A stretch of DNA of 15,257 nt, taken from positions 1 through 15,257 of the forward strand of contig JALREG010000078.1 in NCBI GenBank assembly GCA_023253905.1. The letters run 5' to 3'. Of this stretch, positions 14,901 to 15,257 are shown one piece after another. The number at the start of each line of letters is the position of its first letter. Positions within the stretch are counted from its first letter, which is position 1. The translations under genes were made by a program, and so were the position numbers. Origin of the DNA: Burkholderiaceae bacterium (GTDB taxonomy: Bacteria; Pseudomonadota; Gammaproteobacteria; Burkholderiales; Burkholderiaceae). A model generated the notes under the pieces. The model was not told the DNA's origin. It saw only the letters and a list, made by a program, of their open reading frames with translations, and made no database searches.

Positions 14901-15008
14901 GGCACAAGCTGTCGGCATCAGATCCTCGACGGTGCTGGGCGCGAAGCATTGCATGTTGCCCGTGTCCTGGAACGTTGCCTGTATGATCGCCAAGCCCTGT
15001 CAGCCTGA
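11925..15008 (+). CDS. FAD-binding and 4Fe-4S 2-hydroxyacid dehydrogenase (YdiJ-like)
   Basis: This 1027-residue protein joins a GlcD-like FAD part to a GlcF-like iron-sulfur part. FAD-binding type 4 domain: PRGAGTSQCGQ (84-94) and GGMAGNNSCGSRS (156-168). FAD-linked oxidase C domain: WYAHASVGTLHVRP and GEHGDGLVRS. Two 4Fe-4S sites: Cys608, 614 and 623, and Cys668, 671, 674 and 678 (CVSCKGCRRECP). C-terminal CCG domains: CysCysGly at 821-823 and 951-953, with HGHCHQK at 918-924. E. coli YdiJ, of the same layout, oxidises D-2-hydroxyglutarate and passes electrons to the membrane; D-lactate or glycolate are alternatives here. ATG 11925 has a GAGAG-type ribosome site. It stands divergent from a glyoxylate-type aminotransferase and just before a malic enzyme. 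Confidence 0.93.
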   Translation: MSDSVSVAPIGFTPSASLDRSRLARRLRNVLKGEVKFDPATRGRYSTDASIYQQFPVGVVVPADEEDLAATIDLAADMKVPILPRGAGTSQCGQTVGEALVVDFSRHLNRVISIDAQTRVAEVQPGMVLDHLNAQLKPLGLWFPVDVSTSAQATLGGMAGNNSCGSRSIAYGNMVHNVLGLDAILADGTREHFGPFGPQASRPLSSARASALVSRLHEVGARERDEIERVWPRVMRRVGGYNLDVFHPQSERPYTADGSVNLSHLLVGSEGTLAVFRRLHLKLAPLPGARVLGVVNFPDFQAAMASAQHIVKLGPVAVELVDRTMIDLARQNPAFRPVIDAALVRHQGELPQAVLLVEFAGDDAAAIRLRLAELVELVADQLGLPGAVVQMTDERAQKAFWEVRKAGLNIMMSLRGDGKPVSFIEDCAVPLEHLAEYTDRLTEVFRRHGTRGTWYAHASVGTLHVRPILDMRADGPQGGAARMRAIAEEAAELVRRYKGAFSGEHGDGLVRSEWVAWQYGARLTRAFEEVKDLFDPTGLLNPGKIVRATRMDERTLFRYPPGYAMRPLRTGLDWSAWDVQNDPLTETLSAPGTGGDPAGGFGKAIEMCNNNGHCRKFDAGTMCPSWRVTADEQHLTRGRANTLRLALSGQLGEDALSSDELAQTMSLCVSCKGCRRECPTGVDMARMKLEYQHQLRQVKPPSLREKLIASLPRYASVASQMAPVLNALARAPGSGWLREKLLGLSARRSLPRWASVPFTHQPESPSSVIAVREVVLFADTFNNHFEAETLSAARRVLNAAGWRVHVAMPAAGDATPQRALCCGRTWLSAGLLDEARAELQRTFAALVPFVERGIPVVGLEPSCLLTLRDEALVLGLGEVAQKVAASAQLFEEFLARQMAAGALELPLSPQPGLKLLVHGHCHQKAFDALSPVHAVLKRIPGASVEPIESSCCGMAGAFGFEAEHFDTSMKMAELSLLPAVRAAGDGALIVADGTSCRHQILDGAGREALHVARVLERCLYDRQALSA

Positions 15009-15010
15009 CT

Positions 15011-15024
15011 GGAGCTCGTGCTCC
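15011..15024 (+). other. Short hairpin ahead of the malic enzyme ribosome site
   Basis: GGAGC (15011-15015) and GCTCC (15020-15024) form a 5-bp stem with loop TCGT directly between the dehydrogenase stop and the GGGGAG ribosome site at 15025-15030. With no T-run it is unlikely to be a strong terminator, so read-through into the malic enzyme gene is plausible. Confidence 0.3.
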
Positions 15025-15036
15025 GGGGAGTCATAA

Positions 15037-15257
15037 ATGGATCCGCAACTGCGCAAGGCGGCGCTCGAGTATCACGAACTCGGCCGCCCCGGAAAAATCT
15101 CGGTTACTGCAACCAAACAGCTCACCAATCAGCGTGATCTCGCGCTCGCCTACTCTCCTGGGGTGGCGGCGGCCTGTGAAGAAATCGTAAAAGACCCGCG
15201 CAACGCCTCGCGCTACACCAGTCGCGGCAATCTGGTGGCGGTGATCACCAACGGCAC
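15037..15257 (+). CDS. maeB: NADP-dependent malic enzyme, N-terminal part
   Basis: Only the first 73 codons are in the window. They read MDPQLRKAALEYHEL, GRPGKISVTATKQL, LALAYSPGVA and SRGNLVAVITNG, the N-terminus of the large bacterial malic enzymes (MaeB type), which decarboxylate malate to pyruvate with NADP+. YSPGVA and the Tyr in RYTSRGN belong to the malic N-terminal domain. ATG 15037 has a GGGGAG ribosome site six bases upstream. Whether the protein carries the phosphotransacetylase-like C-terminal domain of MaeB cannot be seen. It follows the FAD/Fe-S gene by 28 bp and may be cotranscribed with it. Confidence 0.93.
   Translation, partial: MDPQLRKAALEYHELGRPGKISVTATKQLTNQRDLALAYSPGVAAACEEIVKDPRNASRYTSRGNLVAVITNG

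Overview
The window looks like core chromosome of a high-GC betaproteobacterium, most likely in the Burkholderiales. This rests on gene order and protein character: radC-rpmB-rpmG next to a DesA-type desaturase, fkpB(slpA)-ispH, zapA beside 6S RNA and an EVE-domain gene, then dacB, ubiD and malic enzyme. No database search was possible, so family names come from recognised motifs.

Layout. Bases 1-123 are AT-richer (about 43% GC) and do not belong with what follows. They abut at about 121-124 the C-terminal 159 codons of a DesA-family fatty acid desaturase whose catalytic part is missing. A hairpin near 740-763 lies between that fragment and the minus-strand radC-rpmB-rpmG block (774-2110; RadC, L28, L33). 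Divergent from radC, only 15 bp away, is fkpB-ispH (2126-3584): an FKBP-type prolyl isomerase and the last enzyme of the MEP isoprenoid pathway. A minus-strand cell-division block follows, reading from 4894 down to 3571: a ZapB-like coiled-coil protein (TIGR02449 type) from a well-formed and apparently leaderless promoter, zapA, 6S RNA with its own -10 box, and an EVE-domain protein whose end overlaps ispH by 14 bp.

The middle holds envelope and quinone genes: dacB (PBP4-type carboxypeptidase/endopeptidase, plus), ubiD (ubiquinone-pathway decarboxylase, minus, probable TTG start) and a secreted or membrane-anchored lytic transglycosylase (plus) with a promoter about 200 bp upstream. The right end has two overlapping minus-strand PLP aminotransferases, class V (serine/alanine-glyoxylate type) then class I, divergent from a 1027-residue FAD/4Fe-4S 2-hydroxyacid dehydrogenase of the YdiJ/GlcD-GlcF kind. 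The last gene is the start of a malic enzyme, cut by the window edge.

I see no CRISPR array, tRNA, rRNA, complete insertion sequence or defence system. Most of the window is ordinary housekeeping DNA and I did not find a new multi-gene system. The points most worth a second look are the abrupt junction at about 121-124, the 6S RNA locus with a perfect hairpin behind it, the leaderless zapB-like promoter, the altered RadC helix-hairpin-helix region and the possible glyoxylate/2-hydroxyacid gene group.
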